Source: Streptomyces sp. Isolate_45 (GTDB taxonomy: Bacteria; Actinomycetota; Actinomycetes; Streptomycetales; Streptomycetaceae). From it: 49,282 nt of DNA. This document shows, piece after piece, positions 39,590 through 48,062 of this stretch (the stretch's first letter is position 1; the number at the start of each line of letters is the position of its first letter). Where the stretch lies: the NCBI RefSeq assembly GCF_024721315.2, contig NZ_JANFAK020000054.1:1-49282 (forward strand). Direction: 5' to 3'. The notes under the pieces were generated by a model. That model made no database searches. It saw only the letters and a list, made by a program, of their open reading frames with translations, and was not told the origin of the DNA. A program made the position numbers and the translations under genes.

Positions 39590-42067
39590 GTGAATGCGCG
39601 CACCGCCCTTGTGAAATGGCTGGGGACCCTGGATCCTCTGCGGCTGACCGCGTTGCTGGAGGAACGGGATCTGCCGCTCGCCGCCGGGTACCGACGGATC
39701 ACCACCCTCCGCGAGCTCGCCGAACACCTGCTCACCGACGAGTCGGTGGGCCAGGGCCTGATGGCGGGCACCGCCGGAGAACTGGAACTGCTCGCATCCA
39801 TCGCCGCCCTTGCTCTGGAGCGGCACGGCCCCGTAGCCGGTGACGAGGCCGAGGACGGACCCCGGTATCCCTGGCAACAGCGGAAGCCCGTTCCCCCGGT
39901 GGAACCCGCGGACCGATGGGTGCCCGAGCGGGACGTACTGTCCTGGTTCGAGCCGGGGGAGAAGCGGCAGCGGGCGGAACACACACTCACCCGGCTGCGG
40001 GAGCGCGCGCTGCTGCTCCCCGCGCCCAAGGGCCGACTCGCGCTCCCACCACTGCTGCACGTCCGCGCCGCCGGGTTCGACGGTTACGGGCGTACGGTCG
40101 ACCGGCTGCTGACCAGCGCCTACAACGCCCCCGAGGTCAAGCGGATCGCCGCAAGCCTCTTCGGTGAGGGGGCGGCCCGTACCCGCGACCAGGCTCAGGA
40201 GCTGATCACTGCTCTGCTCGCCGATCCCGCCCGGGTGCGGGCACTGGTGGCGGACGCCCCGGTCCGGGCGCTGGAACTGCTCGACCACCTGGTACCCGGC
40301 CCGCCGCTGCTGCGGACCCACTGCTTCACCGGCCGGTACGGGTCGCAGTACGCGGGCCCGGACGCCAAGTACGTGTTCCGGGAGGGCGGCAGCGGCGACG
40401 AGGGCACCGACTGGCTGGCCGTGCGCGGACTACTGATTCCTTCCGGCCTCGACCTGGTGGAACTTCCGTACGAGGTCGCCCGTGCGCTCCGCGATGCGGG
40501 CGCGGCGCCCAGCCCCCGGCTGGAACCGGAGCCGTTCACGGCCACCGCGCCGCTGCCGTCCGGCTGGGAAGGCGAGGGTGGCACGGCCGCAGCGGCGGCC
40601 GCCTGGCGGGCCGAACTCGTACTGCGGGCGCTGGCCGCCCAGCCGGTCGCGATCCGCAAGGTGGGCGGGATCGCCGTACGGGACACGCGGCGGCTGGCCA
40701 AGGCGGCCGGAGCCGATGAGGCCGACACCCGGCTGTGGCTGGACCTCGCGGTGAATGCCGGCCTGGCCGCGCCCCGGGACGACGAACCCGCCCCCGCTTC
40801 CCGCGGCCGCCGGAACCTCAAAGCCCCCAAGCTCTCCGCCCGACTGTTGCCGAGCGACCGCTACGACGCCTGGGCCGCCGCACCCGCAGCGGGCAAACTG
40901 CTACCGCTCCTGGCCGCCTGGGCCGTGGTCCCCGCAGTGCTCAGCCACTGGCCGGACCCCGATGAGACCCCGGTCGCGCTCATCAGCCCGCAGGACGAGG
41001 ACGCCGTGACCCTCCGCACCGGGGTCCTACGAGCGCTCGCCGTCCTCCCCGACGGACACGGGCTGACCGGGAACGCGCGGGGATTCACCGAACTGCTTTC
41101 CCTGGCCGCATGGTTCCAGCCCGCCCTGCGCGCCCATCTGGCCGCAGACGCCACGGGGGAGGTGACCGGCCTGGACGGAGTCCTCGACCGCATGGCGGCC
41201 ACCCTGGCAGAGGCGGCCCTGCTCGGCGTGGTCGCCCACGGCGCGCTCACCCCCGCCGGGCGGGCCCTGTGCCGACTGCTGGAGGCGGGAGCCGCCCACC
41301 ACTACCCGGCAGTGCCCGGCGCGGGCGCCGACCCGTCCGCCCGCGGCTCGGAGGGCCTGGGTGAAGACCTCGCCCTCCGCCCCACCCTGACGGATGCCGT
41401 GACCACCCTCCGCGAGGAGTTGTACGCAGCGCTGCCCGAGCCCAGCGACAAGGCCCGGTTCCAGAGCGACCTGACCGCCACGGTCACCGGCGCGCCCGCG
41501 CCCGCCCTCGCCGACCTGCTCTCCGCTGTCGGCGACATCGAGTCCGAGGGCCACGCGGTGGTCTGGCGCATCACGGCAACCTCCATCCGCCGGGCCCTGG
41601 ACGCCGGCTGGAGCGCGGACGAACTCCTCGACCGCCTCACGGTGGCGAGCGAGCGCGACACCCCCCTCCCCCAACCACTCGCCTACACGATCAAGGACAC
41701 CGCCCGCACCCACGGACAACTCAAGGTCGTCCGCTCCGCCTGCTGCATCCGCTCCGACGACACCGCTCTGATCGCCGAGGTGGCCCAGTCCCGCAGCCTG
41801 GCCAAACTCCGCCTGCGCCGGATCGCCCCCACGGTCCTGATCTCCACGGCGCCTCCCGAGGAGACCCTCGCCGCCCTGCGCACCGCCGGCTACGCCCCCA
41901 CCCAGGAGGCCGAAACCGGCACCACCGTCCTGGACCGCGCCCCCATCGTCCGCGCCCCGAGCCTCATGCCCACCCTGGACCAGGCTCACGCTGCTTACGG
42001 TGAAACGGGTCGCGGCGCCCCTGCGAGCGCCCGCCAACTGGCCGCCACCCTCACTGCGGCCGGCTAG
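39590..42067 (+). CDS. helicase-associated (XPB/Ssl2-like C-terminal) protein
   Basis: An 825-residue protein without Walker motifs, matching the actinobacterial helicase-associated family that carries a Helicase_C_3-type region near its C-terminus (related to XPB/Ssl2 proteins). It begins MNARTALVKWLGTLDPLRLTALLEERDL and has repeated winged-helix-like segments (LTRLRERALLLPAPKGRLALP; AIRKVGGIAVRDTRRLAKA). It ends with ALADLLSAVGDIESEGHAVVWRITATSIRRAL, then LLDRLTVASERDTPLPQPLAYTIKDTARTHGQL and KVVRSACCIRSDDTALIAEVA. The role is unknown; it may load or regulate an XPB-type helicase encoded elsewhere. Base composition is that of the core genome. The start is GTG 39590, probably leaderless (TAGCCT six bases upstream). 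Confidence 0.8.
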   Translation: MNARTALVKWLGTLDPLRLTALLEERDLPLAAGYRRITTLRELAEHLLTDESVGQGLMAGTAGELELLASIAALALERHGPVAGDEAEDGPRYPWQQRKPVPPVEPADRWVPERDVLSWFEPGEKRQRAEHTLTRLRERALLLPAPKGRLALPPLLHVRAAGFDGYGRTVDRLLTSAYNAPEVKRIAASLFGEGAARTRDQAQELITALLADPARVRALVADAPVRALELLDHLVPGPPLLRTHCFTGRYGSQYAGPDAKYVFREGGSGDEGTDWLAVRGLLIPSGLDLVELPYEVARALRDAGAAPSPRLEPEPFTATAPLPSGWEGEGGTAAAAAAWRAELVLRALAAQPVAIRKVGGIAVRDTRRLAKAAGADEADTRLWLDLAVNAGLAAPRDDEPAPASRGRRNLKAPKLSARLLPSDRYDAWAAAPAAGKLLPLLAAWAVVPAVLSHWPDPDETPVALISPQDEDAVTLRTGVLRALAVLPDGHGLTGNARGFTELLSLAAWFQPALRAHLAADATGEVTGLDGVLDRMAATLAEAALLGVVAHGALTPAGRALCRLLEAGAAHHYPAVPGAGADPSARGSEGLGEDLALRPTLTDAVTTLREELYAALPEPSDKARFQSDLTATVTGAPAPALADLLSAVGDIESEGHAVVWRITATSIRRALDAGWSADELLDRLTVASERDTPLPQPLAYTIKDTARTHGQLKVVRSACCIRSDDTALIAEVAQSRSLAKLRLRRIAPTVLISTAPPEETLAALRTAGYAPTQEAETGTTVLDRAPIVRAPSLMPTLDQAHAAYGETGRGAPASARQLAATLTAAG

Positions 42068-42168
42068 GAGGCGCGCGTCAGACGTCGCCTTCAGTGCCCA
42101 CGTCTGGCACACACGGCACCGGGTCGACAGGGGTGGGGACGGGTGCGATCAGTGCTGACCACGGCCGT

Positions 42169-42534
42169 TCAGGGGGCTCGCCGTGTCCGGCGGCCCAGCT
42201 GGGGCAGCCAGCACTCAGGAAGCTGAGGGTGTGTCGCGTACCCGACCCATTGCTCGTCGGGTTGTGGAGACCTGGGCGCCCAGGTGCGCGGTGCGGGCAG
42301 AGCGAGCGCTGCCCGCACATGCTTACCCATCGCGGGAGTGGGTTCCACTTCCAAAGCGTTCAGAAGGAGCGGCATGCCTGATGAATGGAATTGCGGTGAC
42401 GAAGTTCGGTACGTCACCTGGCAGAAGCCGTCAGCTTCGAATACGACACTCCGACAGTTGTCCGGCCCCTCCCGATCCGACAGCCAGACCAGTCTGTCTC
42501 CAGCGACCAGGCGCTCTCGACGGGTCGTGGCCAA
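42169..42534 (-). CDS. possible hypothetical protein or gene remnant
   Basis: A 121-residue minus-strand frame from a TTG, with a balanced, protein-like composition: RLVAGDRLVWLSDREGPDN, then FEADGFCQVTYRTSSPQFHS and LNALEVEPTPAMGKHVRAA, then a Pro/Trp-rich end. Its codons are mixed rather than strongly GC-ending, as in the nearby accessory genes. No domain is recognised. The frame begins where integrase similarity on the other strand also begins (about 42520-42535), so its 5' part may have been cut off at a rearrangement point. It could be a chance frame. Confidence 0.4.
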   Translation of the reverse strand: MATTRRERLVAGDRLVWLSDREGPDNCRSVVFEADGFCQVTYRTSSPQFHSSGMPLLLNALEVEPTPAMGKHVRAALALPAPRTWAPRSPQPDEQWVGYATHPQLPECWLPQLGRRTRRAP

Positions 42535-43195
42535 TCCGGAGCAGGCCCGGTCGCTGCTGACCGCAGTCTCCTACGTCGGGGGCTACCGCCGAGCCCGGGG
42601 CCGGCGCCTGGTGGGGCTCTTCGCCGGGATGTACTTCGGGGGCTTCCGGCCGGCCGAGGTCGTGGGGCTGGCCGAGTCGGATCTGACGCTGCCGGCATCC
42701 GGCTGGGGAACCGCTGTGCTCCACCGGACCCGGCCGAGTGCGGGCAAGAAGCGGACCGATTCGGGGGAGAGCCACGACGACCGCGGGCTGAAGAACCGGC
42801 CCACCGAGGACGTGCGCCAGGTGCCGTTACCTCCTCAGCTCGTGATGATCCTCCGAGAGCACCTCGACACCTTCGGGACCGCTGCGGACGGCAGGCTGTT
42901 CTTCAGTGAGACCGGGGGAGTGGTGTCCTCCTCGACGTACTACCGGGCGTGGCAGGAGGCCCGGCTCCTCGCCCTGCCGCCGGCCGCGGCTGCCTCACCG
43001 CCGGCGAGTCGGCCCTATGACCTCCGGCACTCGGCGTTGTCCACGTGGCTCAACGCCGGCGTGGACCCGACCGAGGTCGCGGAGCGCGCGGGCAACAGCG
43101 TGGAGGTGCTGCTCAGTCGGTACGCGAAGTGCCTCGACGGCCGTCAGGAGGTGGCCAACCGCCGGATCGAAGATCTGCTGCGCGAGTACGAGTGA
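42527..43195 (+). pseudogene. truncated tyrosine recombinase (integrase catalytic domain)
   Basis: Integrase similarity covers about 222 codons from VANPEQARSLLTAVSYVGG to the stop. The catalytic part is present: box I Arg in GGFRPAEVVGL, a Lys-containing hairpin region, PYDLRHSALSTWLNAG with the box II Arg, and the nucleophile Tyr in SRYAKCLDG. The position where family members have AGHSVEVL reads AGNSVEVL, a His-to-Asn change. The N-terminal core-binding domain is missing; the frame stays open upstream to 42284, but that stretch does not look like integrase. GTG 42527 is the first start inside the similar part. It sits 218 bp from the 3' end of tRNA-Arg, the usual place for an integrase of a tRNA-integrated element. 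Probably inactive. Confidence 0.8.
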
Positions 43196-43222
43196 TCGCG
43201 AGTGACTGGAGACAGCCCGCGT

Positions 43223-43246
43223 GGCCCCTGGACCTGTCCGGGGGCC
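43223..43246 (+). terminator. hairpin after the integrase remnant
   Basis: GGCCCCTGGAC (43223-43233) and GTCCGGGGGCC (43236-43246) pair at 10 of 11 positions, about 28 bases after the stop. Confidence 0.5.
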
Positions 43247-43356
43247 TTCTGCGTCCTTGCGGCTGACCTGGGGCGATGCCCCAAGAATCTGTCCACGAAC
43301 AGTCCGCAGCCGCTGGCATACGGGTGCACACGGCGGCAGTTGGCCGCGCATACACG

Positions 43357-43395
43357 AAGACCCCGTCTCAGCGTTGCCGCTGATGGCGGGGTCTT
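43357..43395 (-). terminator. terminator of the tRNA-Arg transcript
   Basis: AAGACCCCG (43357-43365) pairs with CGGGGTCTT (43387-43395), and inside it TCAGCG pairs with CGCTGA. It lies 18 bases beyond the 3' end of the minus-strand tRNA. Confidence 0.75.
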
Positions 43396-43412
43396 GGGCA
43401 CTTCCTGCGAAG

Positions 43413-43484
43413 TGCCCCCGGCAGGATTCGAACCTGCGCACACGGCTCCGGAGGCCGTTGCTCTATCCCCTGAGCTACGGGGGC
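43413..43484 (-). tRNA. tRNA-Arg (anticodon CCG)
   Basis: The minus strand folds as a complete 72-base tRNA: acceptor GCCCCCG with CGGGGGC, D arm GCTC...GAGC, anticodon stem ACGGC/GCCGT with loop CTCCGGA (anticodon CCG, reading CGG), T arm GCAGG-TTCGAAT-CCTGC, and discriminator A. CCA is not encoded. The 3' end points toward the integrase remnant. In S. coelicolor this tRNA-Arg position is, from memory, the integration site of an actinomycete integrative element near SCO5349. Confidence 0.97.
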
Positions 43485-43590
43485 GTGTCGTTCGCTTTGC
43501 GGCGACGGGTTGAACACTACCAGCATCCCCGGGGTGATCAGGAACCGTTTTGGGTGGGAGGGGGAGGTCGGTCGCCCGGAGGGGGTGGAA

Positions 43591-44061
43591 GTGGCGAAAA
43601 CCCGGACGCGGGGGCGGCGGCGGACCTACTCTCGAGTTGTGCCAGGCGCCTCGGGCCGGGTGCTTGTTGTCGACGACAACAAGGTCATCCGGCAGCTGAT
43701 CAAGGTCAATCTCGAGCTGGAGGGCTTCGAGGTCGTGACCGCGAACGATGGTGTCGAGTGCCTGGACATCGTCCACCGCGTGAATCCCGACGCGATCACC
43801 CTTGATGTCGTCATGCCCCGGCTGGACGGGTTCGGCGCGGCCGCGCAGTTGCGGGCCGATCCGCGGACGCGGCACCTGCCCGTTGCCATCGTGAGCGCCT
43901 GCACGCAGTACGAGGTCGAGGCCGGGATCTCCGCGGGGGTCGACGCGTTCGTCGCCAAGCCCTTCGAGCCCGCCGAGCTGGTTCGCGTCGTACGGCGGCT
44001 CGTCGAGCGCAGGGACCGGCGCGAGCGGAAAGGGACCCCGGCTGGGAGAGGGAGGGGCTGA
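43591..44061 (+). CDS. stand-alone response regulator receiver protein
   Basis: A 156-residue protein with a single receiver domain (about 17-135): VLVVDDNKVIRQLI (acidic pair), AITLDVVMPRLDG (phospho-acceptor Asp), VAIVSACTQYE where CheY-like proteins have Thr/Ser, and VAKPFEPAEL (conserved Lys). No DNA-binding or enzymatic output domain follows; the tail is short and basic. It may signal by protein contact. GTG 43591 has GGAGGG seven bases upstream; GTG 43639 at the start of the receiver is the alternative. No kinase is adjacent. It is divergent from tRNA-Arg and lies next to the lysA block, an order that seems conserved in Streptomyces. Confidence 0.92.
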   Translation: MAKTRTRGRRRTYSRVVPGASGRVLVVDDNKVIRQLIKVNLELEGFEVVTANDGVECLDIVHRVNPDAITLDVVMPRLDGFGAAAQLRADPRTRHLPVAIVSACTQYEVEAGISAGVDAFVAKPFEPAELVRVVRRLVERRDRRERKGTPAGRGRG

Positions 44062-44228
44062 GCCCCCTTCCTTTTAGTCTTTCGGTGCCCCCTCCGCGAT
44101 GGGCCGCCGTCGAGTCCCGCCCCGTAGCTCCGCGCCGTGCCGCCCGTACCTCCGCGCCGTTTCGCCCCCCGTGTCCGTCCCCCTGTTCACATGCCGAAAC
44201 CCGATGCATGCCCGTCGGGCTTCTCCCC

Positions 44229-44234
44229 TAGGCT
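44229..44234 (+). promoter_or_regulatory. -10 element of a leaderless promoter
   Basis: TAGGCT lies seven bases before the GTG at 44242, and no convincing ribosome site is present. The gap 44062-44241 holds no gene. Confidence 0.45.
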
Positions 44235-44241
44235 GGGTGTC

Positions 44242-45186
44242 GTGATCCCCGCCGACCTCTCTCGTGCCGTCGTACGTGCCGTGCGCCGTGCCGTCGAGGA
44301 CGGGGAACTGGGTGGGACCGTGCCCGCGCGCGTCGTCGTCGAGCCGACGCGGCCCGGGGGAGTCGGGGACTACGCGTCGCCGGTCGCCTTCCAGGTCGCC
44401 AAGGGCGCCGGGGCCGCGCCGGCCCACGTCGCCCGTGTTCTCGCCGGTCGGCTCGCCGCCGAGCCCGGCATCGAGAACGTCGAGGTCACCGGCGCCGGGT
44501 TCCTCAACTTCACCCTCGCGTCCCGCTCCGCCGCCGCCCTCGTACGGGACGTCCGCGCGCGCGGCGCCCGGTACGGACACGCCCCCGACGGCGAGCCCCG
44601 CGCGCGCGTCGTGCGCGACGCCGTCGCCCGGATCCGGTGGAGCCAGGCGGCCGACGCCGACACCCCGCCGGGTGCCGACGGCCCGCCCGCCGTCGCTCCC
44701 GTCGCCCGGCGCGACGGGGACGTCGTCGCCGCCTACGGGGCCGACGCGGCCGCCTGGGCCATGCTCGGCGCCCCCGCGCGCGAGACCCCCTCGTTCACCG
44801 CCGGACTCCTGGTGCAGGACGAGTCCAGCGAGCTCTTCCGGGTCCGGTACGCCCACGCCCGCGCCCGGGCGCTCCACCGCAACGCCGAACACCTCGGGTT
44901 CCGGGGCGAGCCCGGCGACGTCGACGCGCCCGCCCTGCTGGCCGCCCTCGCCGAGTACCCCCTCGTCCTCGAAGCCGCCGCGCACCACCGGGCGCCCGAG
45001 CGGCTCGTGCGGCACCTCGTCACCGTCGCCGACGCGCTGCTCGACTTCCAGCACGACGTCCTGCCCCGGGGAGACGAGAAACCCTCGGCCGCCCACCGCG
45101 CCCGGCTGGCACTCGCCGAAGCCGCCGGGACGGTGCTGGCCGGTGGCCTCGCCCTGCTCGGCATCGACGCCCCCGACTTCCTGTGA
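44242..45186 (+). CDS. nrtL: ArgS-related anticodon-binding protein (NrtL type)
   Basis: A 314-residue relative of arginyl-tRNA synthetase that keeps the ends but not the middle. The N-terminal Add-like domain (about 1-110) reads VVEPTRPGGVGDYASPVAFQVAK, FLNFTLASRSAAALV. The C-terminal DALR anticodon-binding domain (about 190-314) reads VRYAHARARALHRNAEH, PERLVRHLVTVADALLDFQHDV and the arginine-tRNA-synthetase-like end RLALAEAAGTVLAGGLALLGIDAP. The HIGH and KMSKS catalytic core is absent, so it cannot charge tRNA; a regulatory or tRNA-binding role is likely. The name NrtL is recalled from genome annotation. GTG 44242 appears leaderless. The stop is 17 bases before the lysA start, implying one transcript. 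Confidence 0.85.
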   Translation: MIPADLSRAVVRAVRRAVEDGELGGTVPARVVVEPTRPGGVGDYASPVAFQVAKGAGAAPAHVARVLAGRLAAEPGIENVEVTGAGFLNFTLASRSAAALVRDVRARGARYGHAPDGEPRARVVRDAVARIRWSQAADADTPPGADGPPAVAPVARRDGDVVAAYGADAAAWAMLGAPARETPSFTAGLLVQDESSELFRVRYAHARARALHRNAEHLGFRGEPGDVDAPALLAALAEYPLVLEAAAHHRAPERLVRHLVTVADALLDFQHDVLPRGDEKPSAAHRARLALAEAAGTVLAGGLALLGIDAPDFL

Positions 45187-45203
45187 TGCGAAGAGAGATT
45201 CCG

Positions 45204-46595
45204 ATGAGCCGTTCCGCGCACCCCGCCGGGCCCCGCCACGCCGACGTCCTGCCCGAAGGGCACTACGCGCCGCCGCCCGCCGACCTGAACAAGCTGGACG
45301 AGAAGGTCTGGGCCCGTACCGTCACGCGCAACGACGACGGCGTCGCCTGCGTCGGCGGCATCGAAGTGACGCGGCTCGCCGAGGAGTTCGGCACTCCCGC
45401 CTACTTCCTCGACGAGGAGGACTTCCGCGCCCGCTGCCGCGCCTGGGCGAACGCCTTCGGCAAGGAGGCGGACGTCTTCTACGCGGGCAAGGCGTTCCTG
45501 TCCAAGGCCGTCGTGAAGTGGCTGCGCGAGGAGGGCCTGAACCTGGACGTGTGCTCGGGCGGCGAGCTGTCCACGGCGCTGGCCGCCGGGATGCCCGCCG
45601 AGCGGATCGCCTACCACGGCAACAACAAGTCCGAGGCGGAGGTCCGTCGGGCGATCGAGGTCGGGGTCGGGCGCATCGTCCTCGACTCCTTCCAGGAGAT
45701 CGCCCGCGTCGCCCACGTCGCCCGTGAGCTGGGCGTGCGCCAGCCCGTGCAGATCCGCGTCACCGTCGGCGTCGAGGCGCACACCCACGAGTTCATCGCG
45801 ACCGCCCACGAGGACCAGAAGTTCGGCATCGCCGTGGCCGACGGCAGCGCCGCCGAGGCCGTGCGCCGTGCGCTGGGGCACGACAGCCTCGACCTGCTCG
45901 GCGTGCACTCCCACATCGGCTCGCAGATCTTCGACATGGCCGGCTTCGAGGTGTCCGCCAAGCGGGTGATCCGGCTGCTGGCCGCCGTCCGCGACGAACA
46001 CGGCGTCGAGCTCCCCGAGATCGACCTCGGTGGTGGCCTGGGCATCGCGTACACGTCCGCCGACGATCCGCGCGAGCCGCAGGAGATCGCCAAGGCGCTG
46101 ACGGAGATCGTCGCCCGCGAATGCGAGAGCGCCGGCCTGCGGGCGCCGCGGATCTCCGTCGAGCCGGGCCGGGCCATCGTCGGCCCCACCGCCTTCACCC
46201 TCTACGAGGTCGGCACCATCAAGCCCCTCGAAGGGCTGCGGACGTACGTCAGCGTCGACGGCGGCATGTCGGACAACATCCGCACCGCGCTCTACGACGC
46301 CGAGTACTCCGTCAACCTCGTGTCCCGCGTCTCGGACGCCGAGCCCATGCTCGTCCGTGTCGTCGGCAAGCACTGCGAGAGCGGTGACATCGTGGTCAAG
46401 GACGCGTTCCTGCCGGCCGACCTGGCGCCCGGCGACCTGCTCGCCGTGCCGGCCACCGGTGCCTACTGCAGGTCCATGGCCAGCAACTACAACCACGCGC
46501 TCCGTCCGCCGGTCGTCGCCGTGCGCGACGGAGAGGCACGGGTGATCGTCCGCCGCGAGACGGAGGAAGATCTCCTGCGTCTCGACCTCGGATGA
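45204..46595 (+). CDS. lysA: diaminopimelate decarboxylase
   Basis: A 463-residue PLP enzyme that converts meso-diaminopimelate to L-lysine, the last step of lysine synthesis. The alanine-racemase-like barrel begins TPAYFLDEEDF and carries the PLP Lys in YAGKAFLS; HSHIGSQIFD and EIDLGGGLGIAY bind the cofactor phosphate, and EPGRAIVG follows. The C-terminal beta domain has the conserved CESGDIVVKD and GAYCRSMASNYN. ATG 45204 has GAAGAGAG six bases upstream and gives the usual Streptomyces length. The ATG at 45186, which overlaps the upstream stop, is an alternative. It probably forms a unit with the ArgS-like gene. A 16-bp inverted repeat follows before hom. Confidence 0.97.
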   Translation: MSRSAHPAGPRHADVLPEGHYAPPPADLNKLDEKVWARTVTRNDDGVACVGGIEVTRLAEEFGTPAYFLDEEDFRARCRAWANAFGKEADVFYAGKAFLSKAVVKWLREEGLNLDVCSGGELSTALAAGMPAERIAYHGNNKSEAEVRRAIEVGVGRIVLDSFQEIARVAHVARELGVRQPVQIRVTVGVEAHTHEFIATAHEDQKFGIAVADGSAAEAVRRALGHDSLDLLGVHSHIGSQIFDMAGFEVSAKRVIRLLAAVRDEHGVELPEIDLGGGLGIAYTSADDPREPQEIAKALTEIVARECESAGLRAPRISVEPGRAIVGPTAFTLYEVGTIKPLEGLRTYVSVDGGMSDNIRTALYDAEYSVNLVSRVSDAEPMLVRVVGKHCESGDIVVKDAFLPADLAPGDLLAVPATGAYCRSMASNYNHALRPPVVAVRDGEARVIVRRETEEDLLRLDLG

Positions 46596-46638
46596 CCGTC
46601 ATGTTTCTGGGGGAAGCCCTGGAACCCTGAAAATGGGT

Positions 46639-46687
46639 GTCTCACTCAATGGACCGAGGATGGAAACTGATGTCCATTGAGTGAGAC
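46639..46687. promoter_or_regulatory. 16-bp perfect inverted repeat between lysA and hom
   Basis: Bases 46639-46654 (GTCTCACTCAATGGAC) are complementary to 46672-46687, with a 17-base loop. The repeat is less GC-rich than typical terminators here and lies 44 bases after lysA and 64 bases before hom. It could end lysA transcription, be a leader attenuator of the threonine genes, or be a regulator site. An 11-codon frame (46649-46684) spans it but is not rich in Thr or Ile, so classical attenuation is not supported. Confidence 0.6.
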
Positions 46688-46751
46688 TGGTTCATACCTG
46701 ACGCGTAACCGCGCGCCGGGGAATGCAGAAAGATCGAAAGGCGTAGGTCGA

Positions 46752-48056
46752 ATGATGCGTACGCGTCCGCTGAAGGTGGCGCTGCTGGGCTGTGGAGTGG
46801 TCGGCTCAGAGGTGGCGCGCATCATGACGACGCACGCCGACGACCTGACGGCCAGGATCGGTGCGCCGGTCGAGCTCGCCGGTGTCGCCGTGCGCCGCCC
46901 CTCCAAGGTCCGCGAGGGAATCGACCCCGCGCTCGTCACCACCGACGCGACCGCCCTCCTCAAACGGGGCGACATCGACGTGGTCATCGAGGTCATCGGC
47001 GGCATCGAGCCCGCCCGCACCCTGATCACCACCGCCTTCGAGAACGGCGCGTCCGTCGTGTCCGCGAACAAGGCGCTCCTCGCCCAGGACGGCGCCGCGC
47101 TGCACGCCGCCGCCGAGGCGGCCGGGCTCGACCTCTACTACGAGGCCGCCGTCGCCGGCGCCATCCCGCTGGTCCGCCCGATGCGCGAGTCGCTCGCCGG
47201 CGACAAGATCAACCGGGTGATGGGCATCGTCAACGGCACGACGAACTTCATCCTCGACAAGATGGACTCGACCGGCGCCGGCTACCAGGAGGCGCTGGAC
47301 GAGGCCACCGCCCTCGGTTACGCGGAGGCCGACCCCACCGCCGACGTCGAGGGCTTCGACGCCGCCGCCAAGGCCGCGATCCTGGCCGGCATCGCCTTCC
47401 ACACCCGGGTCCGCCTCGACGACGTGTACCGCGAGGGCATGACCGAGGTCAGCGCCGCGGACTTCGCCTCCGCCAAGCGGATGGGCTGCACCATCAAGCT
47501 CCTCGCCATCCTGGAGCGCGCCGCCGACGGGCAGTCCGTGACGGCCCGCGTGCACCCGGCGATGATCCCGCTGACCCACCCGCTGGCTTCCGTCCGCGAG
47601 GCGTACAACGCCGTCTTCGTCGAGGCGGAGGCCGCCGGGCGGCTCATGTTCTACGGTCCCGGCGCGGGTGGCGCACCGACCGCGTCCGCGGTCCTCGGTG
47701 ACCTCGTCGCGGTCTGCCGCAACAAGCTCGCGGAGGCGAAGGGGCCCGGCGAGTCGGCGTACACCCAGCTGCCGGTCAGCACCATGGGCGATGTCGTCAC
47801 CCGCTACCACATCAGCCTCGACGTGGCGGACAAGCCGGGTGTCCTCGCCCAGGTGGCGACGACCTTCGCGGAGCACGGCGTGTCGATCGACACGGTACGA
47901 CAGCAAGGACGTCCCGACGGGGTCGGCAATGAGGCCTCCCTCGTCGTCGTCACCCACCGCGCGCCCGACGCCGCCCTCTCGGGGACCGTCGAGGCGCTGC
48001 GGAAGCTGGACACCGTACGAGGTGTCGCCAGCATCATGCGCGTTGAAGGGGAGTAA
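46752..48056 (+). CDS. hom: homoserine dehydrogenase
   Basis: A 434-residue enzyme reducing aspartate semialdehyde to homoserine, the branch point to threonine and methionine. Domains in order: Rossmann NAD(P) domain (VALLGCGVVGSEVA, VIEVIGGIEPA, VVSANKALLA), catalytic domain (VMGIVNGTTNFILDKM, LGYAEADPTADVEGFDAAAK with catalytic acidic and Lys residues) and a C-terminal ACT domain (about 350-430; ISLDVADKPGVLAQVATTF) for feedback control by threonine. Two ATGs stand side by side (46752 and 46755); AGG lies five bases before the first. thrC begins six bases after the stop, so the two are an operon. Confidence 0.97.
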   Translation: MMRTRPLKVALLGCGVVGSEVARIMTTHADDLTARIGAPVELAGVAVRRPSKVREGIDPALVTTDATALLKRGDIDVVIEVIGGIEPARTLITTAFENGASVVSANKALLAQDGAALHAAAEAAGLDLYYEAAVAGAIPLVRPMRESLAGDKINRVMGIVNGTTNFILDKMDSTGAGYQEALDEATALGYAEADPTADVEGFDAAAKAAILAGIAFHTRVRLDDVYREGMTEVSAADFASAKRMGCTIKLLAILERAADGQSVTARVHPAMIPLTHPLASVREAYNAVFVEAEAAGRLMFYGPGAGGAPTASAVLGDLVAVCRNKLAEAKGPGESAYTQLPVSTMGDVVTRYHISLDVADKPGVLAQVATTFAEHGVSIDTVRQQGRPDGVGNEASLVVVTHRAPDAALSGTVEALRKLDTVRGVASIMRVEGE

Positions 48057-48062
48057 GGACCC

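Noticed and set aside
42094..42381. 95-codon plus-strand frame before the integrase remnant
   Set aside because: No ribosome site or domain; overlaps the more protein-like minus-strand frame.
46649..46684. Threonine/isoleucine leader peptide for attenuation of hom
   Set aside because: The 11-codon frame has one Ile and no Thr, and no ribosome site.
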